From Chrysomallon squamiferum (taxonomy: Eukaryota > Mollusca > Gastropoda > Neomphalida > Peltospiridae), in assembly GCA_012295275.1 (NCBI GenBank), contig CM022672.1, forward strand, positions 34,241,173 through 34,288,672: a stretch of DNA of 47,500 nt, read 5' to 3'. The notes beneath the pieces are model-generated. The model was given only the letters and a program-made list of their open reading frames with translations, was not told the DNA's origin and ran no database searches. How positions within the stretch are numbered: the first letter of the stretch is position 1; each line of letters starts with the position of its first letter. The translations under genes and the position numbers were made by a program. Shown one piece after another: positions 36,094 to 47,500 of this stretch.

Positions 36094-37460
36094 CTTAACA
36101 GAGAAAAAGAAATGTTCTGAACACAGAACAGTCTTCAGTTTTTAAATTAAATAGCATGCTATAAAAGAATAATCAAAACAGAGGTAGTAAAATTAAAAAT
36201 CCAGAAAAATAATCAATTCTTAAATTTAAAAGTTGTGATAATTACAAAAAAAAACATGGTGGGATGCTCTCCAAATCTGCAACTAGTGAAGTAAGAATAA
36301 AAACACATCTGTGTTAAATAAAATCTAAATTAATGAAGAGTTTTACACTCTTTAAACCACTAAGAAACCATCAGAACCCTAAAAATATTTAAAATTCTTG
36401 ATTGTATAAACATAATAAAACTATTTAAATCTGCCAGTAGTGAAATGTAAGAAAACATAATAATAAATAGAAGATAACAAATAAATAAAACATTTTATCT
36501 GATGTGCTCAATCTGCCAATAGTAAAATACAAAATTAAATGCTTTCTGTAAATGAAATTTAAATTAATGGAAACAACCCTATTTTAAATCAAGGTAAGAT
36601 GAACATTAAAAAACAGAAAAATAAAAGAAGAACAACAATGACCTTTTTTAAACTACTGTTACATGTTGCTGTTGTGGTCATTGTAAATGTACTCACTTTC
36701 AGGTTAAATTATTCTTAAATTTCACAGAAGTAATTTTGGAAACACTGCTGACGTCTTCATTTCTGAAAATTTAAAAGTCATAGCAGCTCATGCTTAAATA
36801 CTGTAAACAAATTATTTACAATAAAAGTATAAAAACATGACATTATGACCTTCAACTGAAGACAATAGGAAATAACATTCTGTTTTACTCAAAATATGAC
36901 AAAGGACAAGGAAGGTATAGTAAGGTAGACATTTTAAACCATACAGTGCAGGTACTACTTTAGGACAATGAAAGTGTTAAAATAAAAAAAAAAAGGGACA
37001 AGATATATATATATATATAAAATTTTAAAAGCAAATGTATTAGAAACATTTTTACTAATGTTAGAATCAGTGAATAACAATCAAACAAAAATCTTTGAAT
37101 AAAAATATTTAGCTACAAACACTGTGTCAAAGCTATGGTCAGAGCTTTCCATATGTCTTGAAAAAGATAAGAAAGAAAACAGAAGAATTTAAAAGTTAGT
37201 AAGTACACTATACCATCACTTACATGTTTATAACAAACACATAAGTAATCATATTTAAATAAAGAAAAACAAATGTTTTTCATGAATTATAAATTTTATT
37301 TGTTGTAAAAGTGTTTTCACAATTCAGCTAACAGAGAAAAGTAAATTATTTAATTTTAAATACAGATTACCAATATCATCATTCTATCCAAATCTGCAAC
37401 CATGAAATGTATGAATAAAAAAAAATTCACTGCATAATAAAATATATACATAATGAGACT
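35660..37460. repeat. Scattered copies of a decayed long repeat
   Basis: A module of the form CCAAATCTGC(A/C)A..AGTGAAATGTAAGAA, then AAACACATCTGTAAATAAAAT and TTAAATTAATGAAAAC, recurs near 35680, 35960, 36268, 36427, 36508 and 37386. Spacing is irregular (80 to 880 bp), so it is either a decayed tandem array with deletions or a small dispersed family. Confidence 0.6.
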
Positions 37461-38049
37461 TTTGTCTTCATTCTCAAACCCTTGTCACATAATCTTTCAA
37501 TCTGAAATTGTTATGAAAATATTGGATTTGGTTAAGCAATTCAATATTTCTTTTTTATCATCTACCCACAAGTAACAAATTTAAGATTACAAAAAAATAT
37601 TCATGAAGGGGCTTATATCTACCAACCACTCATCCCTGCATGCCATTTTATTCAGTCAGGTCACTTCACATAATTCTATTTCAGCATTCATGGAACATGA
37701 ACAGCCATATATTTAAATCACAGCCAGCACAGCAAAGTATAGGCCCCCTGGTCAAAGTGACACACTAGAACCTAACATACAGAACCATGAACATTTATTT
37801 ACAGGAACCCACAACAATAGATGGACTCCTAGACTCCTAGACCAAAGAACCCTCAGGTATTGTCTCTATGGCACTGATTTAAACTTTCACAGGCCCATAC
37901 TTAACATTTCTATAGATTTCCAGTTTCGATTTCCTGAGGATATTAAATCACATGTATAATTAATTCTGACACTTGTGAACAAGATCTTCAGAAAATAACT
38001 AAATAAATGAAATGTAAATAAAAAATTAAAAAATTAAAAAACTAATACA

Positions 38050-38054
<5 letters not shown>

Positions 38055-38080
<26 letters not shown>

Positions 38081-38084
38081 AATA

Positions 38085-38133
<49 letters not shown>

Positions 38134-38210
38134 GTAATAGTAATAGTAATAATAATAATAAAAATAATAAAAGCAGCCCAACCAAAAAAAAAAAAAAAAA
38201 AAAAAAAAAC
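38055..38210. repeat. (AAAT)n, (AAT)n and poly-A cluster
   Basis: AAAT units at 38055-38085, AAT units with AGT variants to about 38170, then a run of 24-25 A at 38185-38209. The minus-strand frame over it is an artefact. Confidence 0.93.
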
Positions 38211-38715
38211 GACCCCACAGCGCCATCATTAATGTTAATACTTTTTTTTATTTAATTGAAAAAATCCCTTCAGTCAGTTTATATGTCATTATTTTATTTA
38301 TGATGATGTAACAAACAGCATGTATTATGCCTTAGAGTTCCATTTTGCTGCTTGTTCCTATAGAAGTCAGCATAATGTGTTTAAACTTTTGTACGTAGGA
38401 CAATCTATGTGTTTGTCTGGTGTGGTCATTTCATTGGATGGACGACCTTAATACTGCTGTTATTTAAAGTTGGTCTAATTATATTTTCATGTCAAATTTG
38501 CATCAGCAATGATCAGAATCTGTAATAATTATATCGGTCAATAATATTCTCTGTTGATTGGACTGAAACGTGTTTTTATCATTAATAAACTGATAGTCAA
38601 AACCAGTTGCCTCCCTTCGATCAGCGATATTTAAAATGTTGATATTTAAATTTTTGATAACGCTAACAAACGGAAGAAATTGGTTTTCTTTATTTGTTTG
38701 TTTATTGTTACTATT

Positions 38716-38757
38716 GTTGTTGTTGTTGTTGTTGTTCTTCTTCTTCTTCTTCTTCTT

Positions 38758-38788
<31 letters not shown>

Positions 38789-38808
38789 TTATTATTATTA
38801 TTATTATT
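38716..38808. repeat. Compound (GTT)n(CTT)n(ATT)n tract
   Basis: Six GTT units pass into about seventeen CTT units and then eight ATT units, with no phase break. The CTT part is a pure polypyrimidine stretch. Confidence 0.95.
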
Positions 38809-39094
38809 GTGTTGTATAATATATTTTATACATGTAGTAGTAATAGTAGTAATTGCATATTAGATGTGTTAGGATATTAAGTATCCAGAAAAAAGCACAA
38901 GAAACCCTCCCCCCCAAAAAAAACCCTCCCCAAAACCCCGCCTAAAATCCTCCCATGTTCTTAGGTTGTCTTTTCTTTTTGTTATATTTATTATTTATTT
39001 AACTTCTATATCATACATCATACATCTATTTTAGCTTGAATATATGTTTAAAATAATCACAGTGTTTACCAGTGTGTATATAAGTGTGTTTATG

Positions 39095-39096
39095 TA

Positions 39097-39141
<45 letters not shown>

Positions 39142-39797
39142 TATTATTACAATTAATATTATTAAAAGGTTCTCATATTTTTATCAACGGTAATTTTTAC
39201 TATTCGTATTTCGCAGTCATTGAAATACATTATAATTTTAGCACTTTTTTCTTCTTCTTTTCTTTTTTATTTTTTCGACGGTACATGACAGCCTATATTT
39301 TCCAAAACAAAGTCAGATATAAGTAATTCATATAACAATAACAAAAACAACACCAATAAAAACAACAATAATAATACGAACATAACGAAATCCCCCCAAA
39401 AAAAAAAAAAACCCCAGAAAGAAGAAGGTAAAAAGCACGAAATCAGAACATGAAATCACATATTTATTCTTTGTTCCGTGATAAAAAAGAGGACAAATTA
39501 GATTTGTAGATTTCTGTATCTGATCTTGTGTAAAGGTTTTAAAAACATTTCCACAAAGCTTTCGTAAATCGATACGACAACCAATTTGAGCCACTTAGCG
39601 TGTTTTTCTAACACTAGAACACTTTGTCCGTCAGTCTGTTAGTGTGCAAGTATTTGCATAATTAATTAGGTCTTTACATTCGAAAAAGGTCATCCATATG
39701 TAGGTGTTTTTTCTTTATATCTCCACAGGTTACGAAGTACAAAACCTTTCTTCTTTCTTTCTTTCTTTCTTTCTTCTTCTTCTTCTTCTTCTTCCAC

Positions 39798-39828
<31 letters not shown>

Positions 39829-39865
39829 TTTATTTATTATTACCATTTTATTATTATTATTATTA

Positions 39866-39904
<39 letters not shown>

Positions 39905-39950
39905 TACTATTATTATTATTTATATTTGTTTTTATTATTGTTATTATTTT
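39095..39950. repeat. Cluster of (ATT)n, (TTTC)n, (TTC)n and (TTTA)n tracts
   Basis: (ATT)n at about 39097-39150; TTTC and TTC units at 39749-39795; ATT and ATTT units at 39798-39950. The sequence between (39160-39700) shows no gene; the frame at 39328-39594 has no recognised motif. Confidence 0.9.
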
Positions 39951-40323
39951 TATGATGACAGCATTAATTATAAATAAATAAATAAATAAATAAATGTATT
40001 GTTTAAAAAATCGAAACAGTTTCTTTATTAATTTTTCGTTTTTGTTTAGATATCTAAATATTCTGTCTTTGTATTGCATATGGATGGTGTTTGTGTGTAT
40101 GGAAAAATAAATACAAGTCAATTAGGCAAAAGATAATATATGCGTAAATAATTATCAGCAGATTTTGGAATAGGTACAGATCTGAAAATAATTATAGCTA
40201 TGATTCCGGTTTCTAGGACTAAGAAAATGATCGCCTGACAACAATATTAATTAATTATCGTAAAGGATATTATGCGAATATTTCATTAGCATAAATCATT
40301 ATGTTGTCTTTATGCATGTATGT

Positions 40324-40328
<5 letters not shown>

Positions 40329-40370
<42 letters not shown>

Positions 40371-40487
40371 CATTTTAGTTTTGTGTATGTATGCATGTGT
40401 TTTCGTATTTTTTGGCATATAAATATGTATTATGCATGTCTAAGTGCGTGTGTAAATGAACTGATGGAAAGATGTGCGCACACTGAT

Positions 40488-40546
<59 letters not shown>
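40329..40546. repeat. Two (TG)n tracts
   Basis: TG runs at about 40329-40360 and 40497-40545, joined by TATG-rich sequence. The plus frame across them is a Cys-Val artefact. Confidence 0.93.
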
Positions 40547-40548
<2 letters not shown>

Positions 40549-40814
40549 GTGTTTGTGTAAGTAGGTGTAAATGCGAATATTTGTTTATAACTTAACATTC
40601 ATTCTGAGATACGAAACTAGACCCGTAAATAAGATATCAAGTAAGCAACCAGATAGACAGCCGACAGACAGACAGACAGAGTGACAGACAGAGTGAGAGA
40701 TAGTTGAAATCGATAGCTAGTTTGTATCAAAATCTGGAAACGAAAAGAACGGAGGAAAAAAAAAGACACATAAAAAAAGCAAAAAACGTTTGAACGGTGC
40801 GTACATTTTAGGTC

Positions 40815-40840
40815 AAGTAACGTGACGTCATTTGTCCAAT
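40815..40840. promoter_or_regulatory. CRE-like palindrome TGACGTCA
   Basis: A full 8-bp TGACGTCA at 40823-40830, followed 5 bp later by CCAAT. A CREB/ATF site beside a CCAAT box is a known promoter arrangement, but no transcript can be assigned. Confidence 0.35.
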
Positions 40841-41201
40841 GTTTTGAGCAGACGATTATTAATTACAAGCAGACACATTTTAATTTAAGTCTCGTGAAAT
40901 GTAATTTTCCAGCTAGTTAACTGTGATAAATTATCAAATATCTAAAATTCAATGCTTAATATTTTTTCCTCTTTTTTTTTTCATCTGCTTCTTCTTCTTC
41001 TTCTTCTTTTTTTTTCTTCTTTAATTACGTAATGTGGGCTCGAAGGTGGCCGAACCAGACTATTGCACCCATAGGAGACAACATGAATATTCTTAATATT
41101 CTTAAAATACCGGATTGCCTGCAGGAAAATTATATCTGGAGGAAAAAAGAAGAAGAAATGGTACCTATATATATTGCTAGATATGACTTTATTAGAAAAG
41201 A

Positions 41202-41202
<1 letters not shown>

Positions 41203-41277
<75 letters not shown>

Positions 41278-41312
41278 TTTATAATAACAATAATAATAAT
41301 AATAATATGATA
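41203..41312. repeat. (AAT)n microsatellite
   Basis: About 75 bp of near-perfect AAT followed by imperfect units. Poly-Ile and poly-Tyr frames here are artefacts. Confidence 0.95.
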
Positions 41313-41838
41313 ACAATAAAATAATAATATGTGAATAATAATAATTAAGCAAATAAATAAAATAATAATCATAATAAATAAAGAAGTACAAAATAAATAA
41401 ATATATTATATATGAAAGAAATCCTTAATAAATAAAAATGGGGTAGATGCGTAATTTGCACCCCTTTGTTGATTCTATATAATTTTACGGCTTCTAATTT
41501 AAGAATAAATAAATAAATAAATAAATAAATAAAGCTTAACAGTAAAACTAGTAAACAATGACAACGACATGAATTATCGTTATTTTCCTGAATTGTCGTT
41601 TCATTAATTACAATACTACTTTCTTGCAGTTGTTATTGATTTAATCTATTTTCTTTAAATTTATTTATTAAATACAAATAGTTAGAGTTAAATTATTAAA
41701 AATAAAAGCAATAAAGGTTTACCAATGAAAACAAAGACAAAAAAACAAAAACAAAAGTTTAGAAACAAAACACCAATAACAATTCAACAACAAAAAATAA
41801 AAACAACTGCTATCACGATATTATTAACGAATAATCGC

Positions 41839-41863
41839 ACTATTATTATTATTATCATTATTA

Positions 41864-41907
<44 letters not shown>
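41839..41907. repeat. (ATT)n microsatellite
   Basis: Near-perfect ATT run with two ATC variants near its start. Confidence 0.95.
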
Positions 41908-41911
<4 letters not shown>

Positions 41912-42039
41912 TCTTTTACATTTTTATTTTTAATTTTTCCCCTTAAACCTCACCAGAAGTTAAATGTTCTAAGTGTGTTCTTGATTATGACCTAGAACGT
42001 TTGCAAGTTTAAAAGTCCGAACAAGAGCAATAAAACTCG

Positions 42040-42800
42040 CTCATCATTAACTAGCAGACGGCCAATCAACGCTTCGCGCGCCCCGCTTCCTCCGAACAAC
42101 GCCGGAATATAGCGACCCCAGGCTCCGCGCTTCTGTCTTCATTGCGGCACTTCTACTTAAAGCAATATGTCACAGATTTCAAAAGAAAAAGTGTCACAAG
42201 TCAATAAAAATCCAAAACAAGTAAAGCATTTGATGGAACTGGGAAACAAGAAATAGCTCTTCAGGGTCTCGTAGTACAAAACACGTAGACCACAAATATC
42301 TGCGAGCCTTGATCAATCATTCACTTAATGACAAACAAGGGAGCTGAAATTTAATTTGTTCTAATTTGGTTTGATTCATTTAATTGGCTGTTCAATCACC
42401 GGGAAATGGCTAATTTGTTTGTCTCCATTCATAACAGTCTTCAATCGGACCCGAAGGACCGTTATAACTCGCCGTTCGGTTATGGAAATTCTAGATAACG
42501 CTATAACGGCCTGTGATCTGGCGCGTTGTCTCACGTGCAGGGCGCGCGGCCCGGATGGCGTTAATTATGCCCATTACATGGCCGTATCTGATCGATCGGA
42601 AATCTCGCGAGACTCTCGCAGTCGCTTCTTGTTCTCGCGAGAGCTATGAGGATACCTATTGTAATGATGGGAAGAAGCGATATCTGTACATTAGCATCGT
42701 GATTTCAAATCAATCATTCAAATCCGCAAATAAACGTAATACGAATATATCTTCTGAATTATCAGACGAATTCAAATGGCGGCAAAGAAGACTCTTGTGA
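42040..42800. promoter_or_regulatory. CpG-containing promoter-like island with paired TCTCGCGAGA motifs
   Basis: Two GC-richer patches (42050-42140 and 42430-42650) in otherwise AT-rich DNA. Sites seen: CCAAT at 42062-42066, CACGTG at 42532-42537, and TCTCGCGAGA at 42603-42612 and 42633-42642. TCTCGCGAGA is the known BANP/Kaiso-type palindrome of CpG-island promoters in vertebrates. A 92-codon plus frame at 42371-42649 has no family resemblance and is probably incidental. Which gene it serves is not visible here. Confidence 0.5.
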
Positions 42801-43445
42801 TACGATGTCAAAAAACTGTAATAAATTCAAAACTAATCTTCAATTTGTTAAAAAAAAATAAAATAAAATAAAAATAAAAAAAACGAAGAAGAAGAAGACA
42901 CAGAAAAAGAAAACAAAAATTGACTGGCGTAAAATAATATGAATGAAATATTTTTATTTACAGAATATTGATCCATATCGCTTTGTTACTTATAGAATAT
43001 CTGATAATAAAATATTAATCGATACTTGTAGAAGATCTGATAATAAATACTAACTGATGATATGTGTTAGGAACTTATAGACTATCTGATAGCAACTATT
43101 AATCGAGATATGGTTAACTCTTTAATTCAATCAGATGGTAAATATTAACCGATATATGTTAGTTGCTTATAGAATATCTGACAGTAAATATTTAACAATG
43201 TATTCGTTACTTACAGAATACCTAAAACTTATCGATATATATTGCATTTTAGGTTACTTATAGAATATCTTGTAATAAATCTTATTCGATATATGTTATA
43301 TACTTCAGATTAGCTGATCTTTAAAACAGCTGAAACCAGCTTCGTAGCTAATGAATTAACCTAGTGGTTTATGATATGGTTGTTATTGTTGTGATTATTA
43401 TTATTTTTATTGTTGTTGTTGTTGATATTGTTCTTGTTCTTGTTC

Positions 43446-43492
<47 letters not shown>

Positions 43493-43494
43493 TA

Positions 43495-43554
<60 letters not shown>

Positions 43555-43560
43555 TATTAT
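43446..43560. repeat. (ATT)n microsatellite
   Basis: About 115 bp of ATT units with two TTTA phase shifts, preceded by GTT and CTT units. Confidence 0.95.
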
Positions 43561-43726
43561 TAATTTATTTATTTATTTTATTTTTTTATTTTTTTATTTT
43601 TTGTATATTACTGTGCAATATATTGTATTGTTATGAAGTCAGTATGTCTACGTACTTTAATACTAATTGTGGATGGCGTTTTAAGTCATAAACACCGTCA
43701 TAATTCGACGCGAATAATGTGAGTGA

Positions 43727-43850
<124 letters not shown>

Positions 43851-44065
43851 GTTAGCTATGGATACACTTTTAAAAGACAATGCCTCGACACGATTCTAAT
43901 ACAATAACAACAATTTAAAAAAAAAAAATATATATATAAAACGTCCTATCTTAGCCATAGCGCCAGCCAAACCGCCGTCCGAAGTGTTATAGAATGTTCG
44001 CTGTTTAATAAGTGTGTTTTATTCCATGTTAATAATATCTGTAGCTAGTTATCTCCGACTGCAGG

Positions 44066-44090
44066 CCAAACGACCCTCTCGAGGTAGCTG
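44066..44090 (+). other. Candidate small or leader exon on the plus strand
   Basis: A CTCCGACTGCAG acceptor-like sequence is followed by 26 relatively GC-rich bases (from about 44065) and a strong GTAAGT donor at 44091. It could be the end of a longer 5' leader exon whose promoter is the 42.0-42.8 kb island. There is no coding evidence and the left boundary is uncertain. Confidence 0.25.
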
Positions 44091-44245
44091 GTAAGTATCA
44101 GTGTGGTCTACGTCGGTGAATGTAAATTAACTTAAAGAAGTGCTTCAGGCTTTTAATATGACGACCGACAACTGCGTGTGAATCAATATGAATTAATGGT
44201 GGAATTTTTCATTAAGTAATTTGTGATAAATACACCCACAGGCTT

Positions 44246-44248
<3 letters not shown>

Positions 44249-44284
<36 letters not shown>
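44249..44284. repeat. (CA)n microsatellite
   Basis: About 36 bp of CA followed by CGCACACAGACGC variants. Confidence 0.94.
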
Positions 44285-44291
<7 letters not shown>

Positions 44292-44513
44292 ACGCACACA
44301 GGCGCATACGTACACACATACAAAACAACCACTGATGGAAGAATTATATTTAACCTGTATATGATTAAGGCAACTAAGATCACTTGAATAATGCGTATGC
44401 TTTTGAATCATTCAGATTTCGAAGTCTGTATGGGTGTCTTTGCGCACACAGACACACACACAGACCCTATAAACGATAGGAAGATAGATTTAAAAAAATA
44501 AAAAATAAAAATA

Positions 44514-44543
44514 TGTATATATATATATGTATGTGTGTGTGTA

Positions 44544-44577
<34 letters not shown>

Positions 44578-44593
44578 ATGATATGTGTATGTA

Positions 44594-44630
<37 letters not shown>

Positions 44631-44769
44631 TGATATGTGTATGTGTGTGTGTGGGACTCTGTATATATATATATAGATAGATATGTGTGTGTGTGTGTGT
44701 GTGTGTATATGTATATATATATTGATATGTATGTGTGTGTCTGTGTATATATATATATATATATTGATA

Positions 44770-44810
<41 letters not shown>

Positions 44811-44821
44811 TGATATGTGTA

Positions 44822-44856
<35 letters not shown>

Positions 44857-44858
44857 TG

Positions 44859-44912
<54 letters not shown>

Positions 44913-44947
44913 TGATATGTGTATGTGTGTGTGTGTGTGTATTGATA

Positions 44948-44980
<33 letters not shown>

Positions 44981-45018
44981 TGATATGTGTGTGTGTGTGT
45001 GTATATATTATATGTGTA

Positions 45019-45059
<41 letters not shown>

Positions 45060-45095
45060 TGATATGTGTATGTGTGTGTGTGTGGGACTCTGTAT
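44514..45095. repeat. (TG)n(TA)n compound satellite with ~60-bp higher-order unit
   Basis: About ten cycles of TTGATATGTGTATG, (TG)5-14 and (TA)6-11. The junction TTGATATGTG recurs at each cycle, and GGGACTCTGTATATATA appears at two places (about 44653 and 45085). Overlapping frames are repeat translations. Confidence 0.93.
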
Positions 45096-45360
45096 ATATA
45101 AAGGTAAATGTCAGTTTCTTTGGAGTCTTGATCTTCGTCCAACGATTATTTATTTTAACATTTAATAAATGTATAGATTAGTAAAGATAATCGAACAGTC
45201 ATCATCAGTATAAAGCTGTTGAAAAACAATAATAACAATATAAAAAATAAAAACAAAATAAAAAATAAAAATAAAATAAAAAATAAAATAAAATAAAACA
45301 GAAACAATGTTTTGCATCTAAAGCGTAATTTCATATTATCAAATTTATTTATTTACATAA

Positions 45361-45428
45361 CAATAACAATAACAATAATAATAATAATAATAATAATAAC
45401 AATAATTATAATAATAATTAACAATAAT

Positions 45429-45527
<99 letters not shown>

Positions 45528-45536
45528 AATAAAATA
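45361..45536. repeat. (AAT)n tract
   Basis: Imperfect AAT/AAC units, then about 90 bp of perfect AAT and a short AAAT end. Confidence 0.95.
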
Positions 45537-46386
45537 AATAAGCTTAAAATCGCTAATTGGTCCTTCGGCCCATAGAATAAAAGAAAAAGAAAAAAGAAAA
45601 CGAATTTTAATGAGTAAACAATTTATTAGCGTCCACAATAAAAGCTATAAAATCAGTATAAGATCATTTTAGGATATTCTCGATTTTTCCACTGGGAGTG
45701 ATGATAAATAAACTATTGAACGGCTAACACAGAACTTAGAAAAGAAGTTATATAGATATCTAATATGTATTTAAAAGAAATAAATGCAAAATTAATGTTT
45801 GGTTTCAAATTAATTCTTCAAAGGACTGAACAAAAACAGTATATTTTTTTCTAATTGTTTCTGAATCACATTTTAGTGACAAAGGAAGTGATTACGTCTT
45901 TGATGGAAACTGCTTCGTCATTATTCTTTTCGTGTCACATTCGCTTATTTATTTATTTATTTATTTATTTATTTTAAATAATTCATTGATTTTTAAAACA
46001 GCATTATATGTAAAATGATATCACAACTTGCTTAACGCTGCATGACATTAGGAATTCATTTAAAAATAAATCAGTTTAAAACTTTCAATGAAAAAGATTT
46101 TACTTATTGATTCAGTTCTCGGATTTTTCGCTAATAATCTACAGACACGAACGACACGAATGACAAACACGCCTAATAATTCTGTATTTTATAAAGAAAC
46201 TGATGTGAAGAAATTAGAGGGTAAAGAATCGAAATATGTATATATATGTTTTATATAGTGAATGCAGAAAAATATATTTAATGTTAAAGTGTGGACAATA
46301 TCATTTTTTTCTTTATCTGATTAATCAAGTTTTCTTATTTTACATAATGACATAATATATTTTTTGACTGCTTTTTCTTCTTTTAT

Positions 46387-46387
46387 A

Positions 46388-46439
<52 letters not shown>

Positions 46440-46610
46440 ATTAAAAAAAAAATATAATTAATTATATTTTTTATTAATGTTTATTCATTTATTTTTTAAT
46501 ATTTATTTATTATTATTATTATTAGTAGTAGTAGTAGTAGTAGTAGTAATAGTTGTTGTTGTTATTGGTGGTGGTGGTGGTGATGGTGTTGTTGTTGTGG
46601 TTATAACAGT
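46387..46610. repeat. (ATT)n, (AGT)n and (GGT)n tracts
   Basis: ATT units at 46387-46437, ATT/AGT at about 46508-46550, then GTT and GGT units to 46595. Confidence 0.9.
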
Positions 46611-46676
46611 AATATTTTATTTTCTTTTCGTTTTCTTTTCTGATAACCATTCATAAATCCACACTTCCTTACACTG

Positions 46677-46678
<2 letters not shown>

Positions 46679-46721
<43 letters not shown>
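46679..46721. repeat. Poly-T run of about 43
   Basis: Long homopolymer. A second poly-T of about 28 ends the window at 47457-47484. Confidence 0.95.
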
Positions 46722-46725
<4 letters not shown>

Positions 46726-46979
46726 GTAACCAACAGAAACACGCTGTTTACGTATTAACAACCATTTTGTCTAACACTTTACTTGTACATATCGATCGAA
46801 CGCACCCCGGATATGTAGATATTTAAAAATTAAAACGGTTCGCCAAACAGCAAACAGCGCTAGTGTTATCTTCCAAACCAAAACAGTTTGCTCATTTTAC
46901 CTCTGCAATTATTAATGTATGTAGTTTGATCATTTGACTATAGAAAAAAAAAAAAAAAAACAGAGCATTGTAGCAGATG

Positions 46980-47390
46980 TCACGTAGTCGTCTGCTTTCG
47001 TATACAACGCGTATCTGAACGACTCCATTAAAAATCTTCAACAAGAATTCCTTATTGAAAAGTGCTATGAAAAGACACCGTTACGGTGGCGTGATTTGCA
47101 AAAAAATCTCGGATAATATAATAACGTGTGACGTCAATTATTAATCGCTGTTCGGATGTGTTTTATGCCAGTCACGTGCAATTAAGCGCGCCCGGGACAA
47201 TGCGCGGTTCCCGTTGGTCAGCGAAGCGAGTTTAAACTGAGGCTGGGACATGTATTTTTCATGCGTGCAATTGAAACACTTCCGTGTCGGCATGGAATGT
47301 TTGGCAAGGCGCAATCTCGAACACGTGTCGGCATTCCCCTCCAGATTGCTTCGCGTTCAGGTGACACGTCAACAGTCAAAGACGAGAAAC
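46980..47390. promoter_or_regulatory. GC-richer regulatory-like island at the right edge
   Basis: Contains TGACGTCA at 47129-47136, CACGTG at 47173-47178 and 47322-47327, TTTGGCAAGGCGCAA, and CGTGTCGGCAT repeated at about 47284 and 47325. No long open frame. Composition and site density suggest a promoter or enhancer of a gene beyond the edge. Confidence 0.4.
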
Positions 47391-47500
47391 TAATTATTTA
47401 TCAAAGCAGGTGTTTTATTAGTCATGTTTTTGGATTTTATTATTTGTATTATTTTTATTTTTTTTTTTTTTTTTTTTTTTTTTTACATTTTACCGTTATA

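Larger units (their letters stand above)
32200..38020. other. Non-coding AT-rich region upstream of the rhomboid gene
   Basis: No open frame above 60 codons and no convincing exons. It holds short (ATTT)n, (CA)n at 34563-34594 and (TA)n at 36058-36088, plus the decayed repeats described separately. The stretch 37600-37960 is less AT-rich and may be a dispersed element, but I see no termini. Confidence 0.5.

Noticed and set aside
42371-42800. Two overlapping plus-strand open frames of 92-95 codons in the CpG-containing island
   Set aside because: Absence of stops is explained by higher GC content. There are no motifs, and the palindromic promoter sites fall inside them.

Overview
The window is AT-rich animal genomic DNA dense with microsatellites and decayed tandem arrays. 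It contains one gene that can be read with confidence. Short phase-consistent exons, GT-AG introns, an EF-hand rhomboid protein and the repeat style point to a metazoan. A lophotrochozoan, probably a mollusc, is my best guess, but no species-diagnostic marker was found.

The gene lies on the minus strand from about 31.9 kb (start codon) to 18.44 kb (stop codon). It encodes a 375-residue rhomboid-related intramembrane serine protease of the RHBDL1/RHBDL3 type. Ten coding exons were assembled by hand: 31835-31897, 27674-27697 (a 24-nt microexon), 25832-25987, 25101-25268, 24562-24716, 23755-23867, 21437-21537, 20143-20236, 19567-19662 and 18440-18597. Every junction keeps frame and the total is exactly 376 codons including stop. 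The protein has a degenerate and then a canonical EF-hand, a first membrane segment, a WR loop, the HxxxN motif, the catalytic GASGG serine (Ser244), the catalytic AHIGG histidine (His317) and a seventh membrane helix.

The introns are unusual. Sequence around several splice junctions has been locally copied. The exon 4 acceptor has two extra copies. The exon 8 acceptor plus 44 bp of coding sequence has two near-perfect and several decayed extra copies. A decayed copy of the exon 7 active-site region lies in intron 6, with the Ser codon lost and an in-frame stop. A fragment of the exon 6 end lies in intron 3. The arrays in introns 2 and 7 run right up to exon 3 and exon 7. This is the most interesting pattern in the window.

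Left of the gene (1-18.3 kb) is mostly non-coding. It holds (AAAAT)n, (CA)n and (ATT)n tracts, a TAG-rich minisatellite (12.0-12.26 kb), a 37-bp minisatellite (15.65-16.87 kb) and a degenerate ~145-bp array (17.05-17.76 kb). Two weak exon or promoter candidates lie at 2.1 and 8.8 kb. Right of the gene (32.2-47.5 kb) no protein-coding gene was found. There are two CpG-containing promoter- or enhancer-like islands. The one at 42.0-42.8 kb has two TCTCGCGAGA palindromes exactly 30 bp apart. The one at 47.0-47.4 kb has CACGTG and TGACGTCA sites. A possible spliced leader exon ends at 44.09 kb. These suggest that another gene begins near or beyond the right edge. Most long low-complexity open frames are translations of microsatellites and are not reported as genes.
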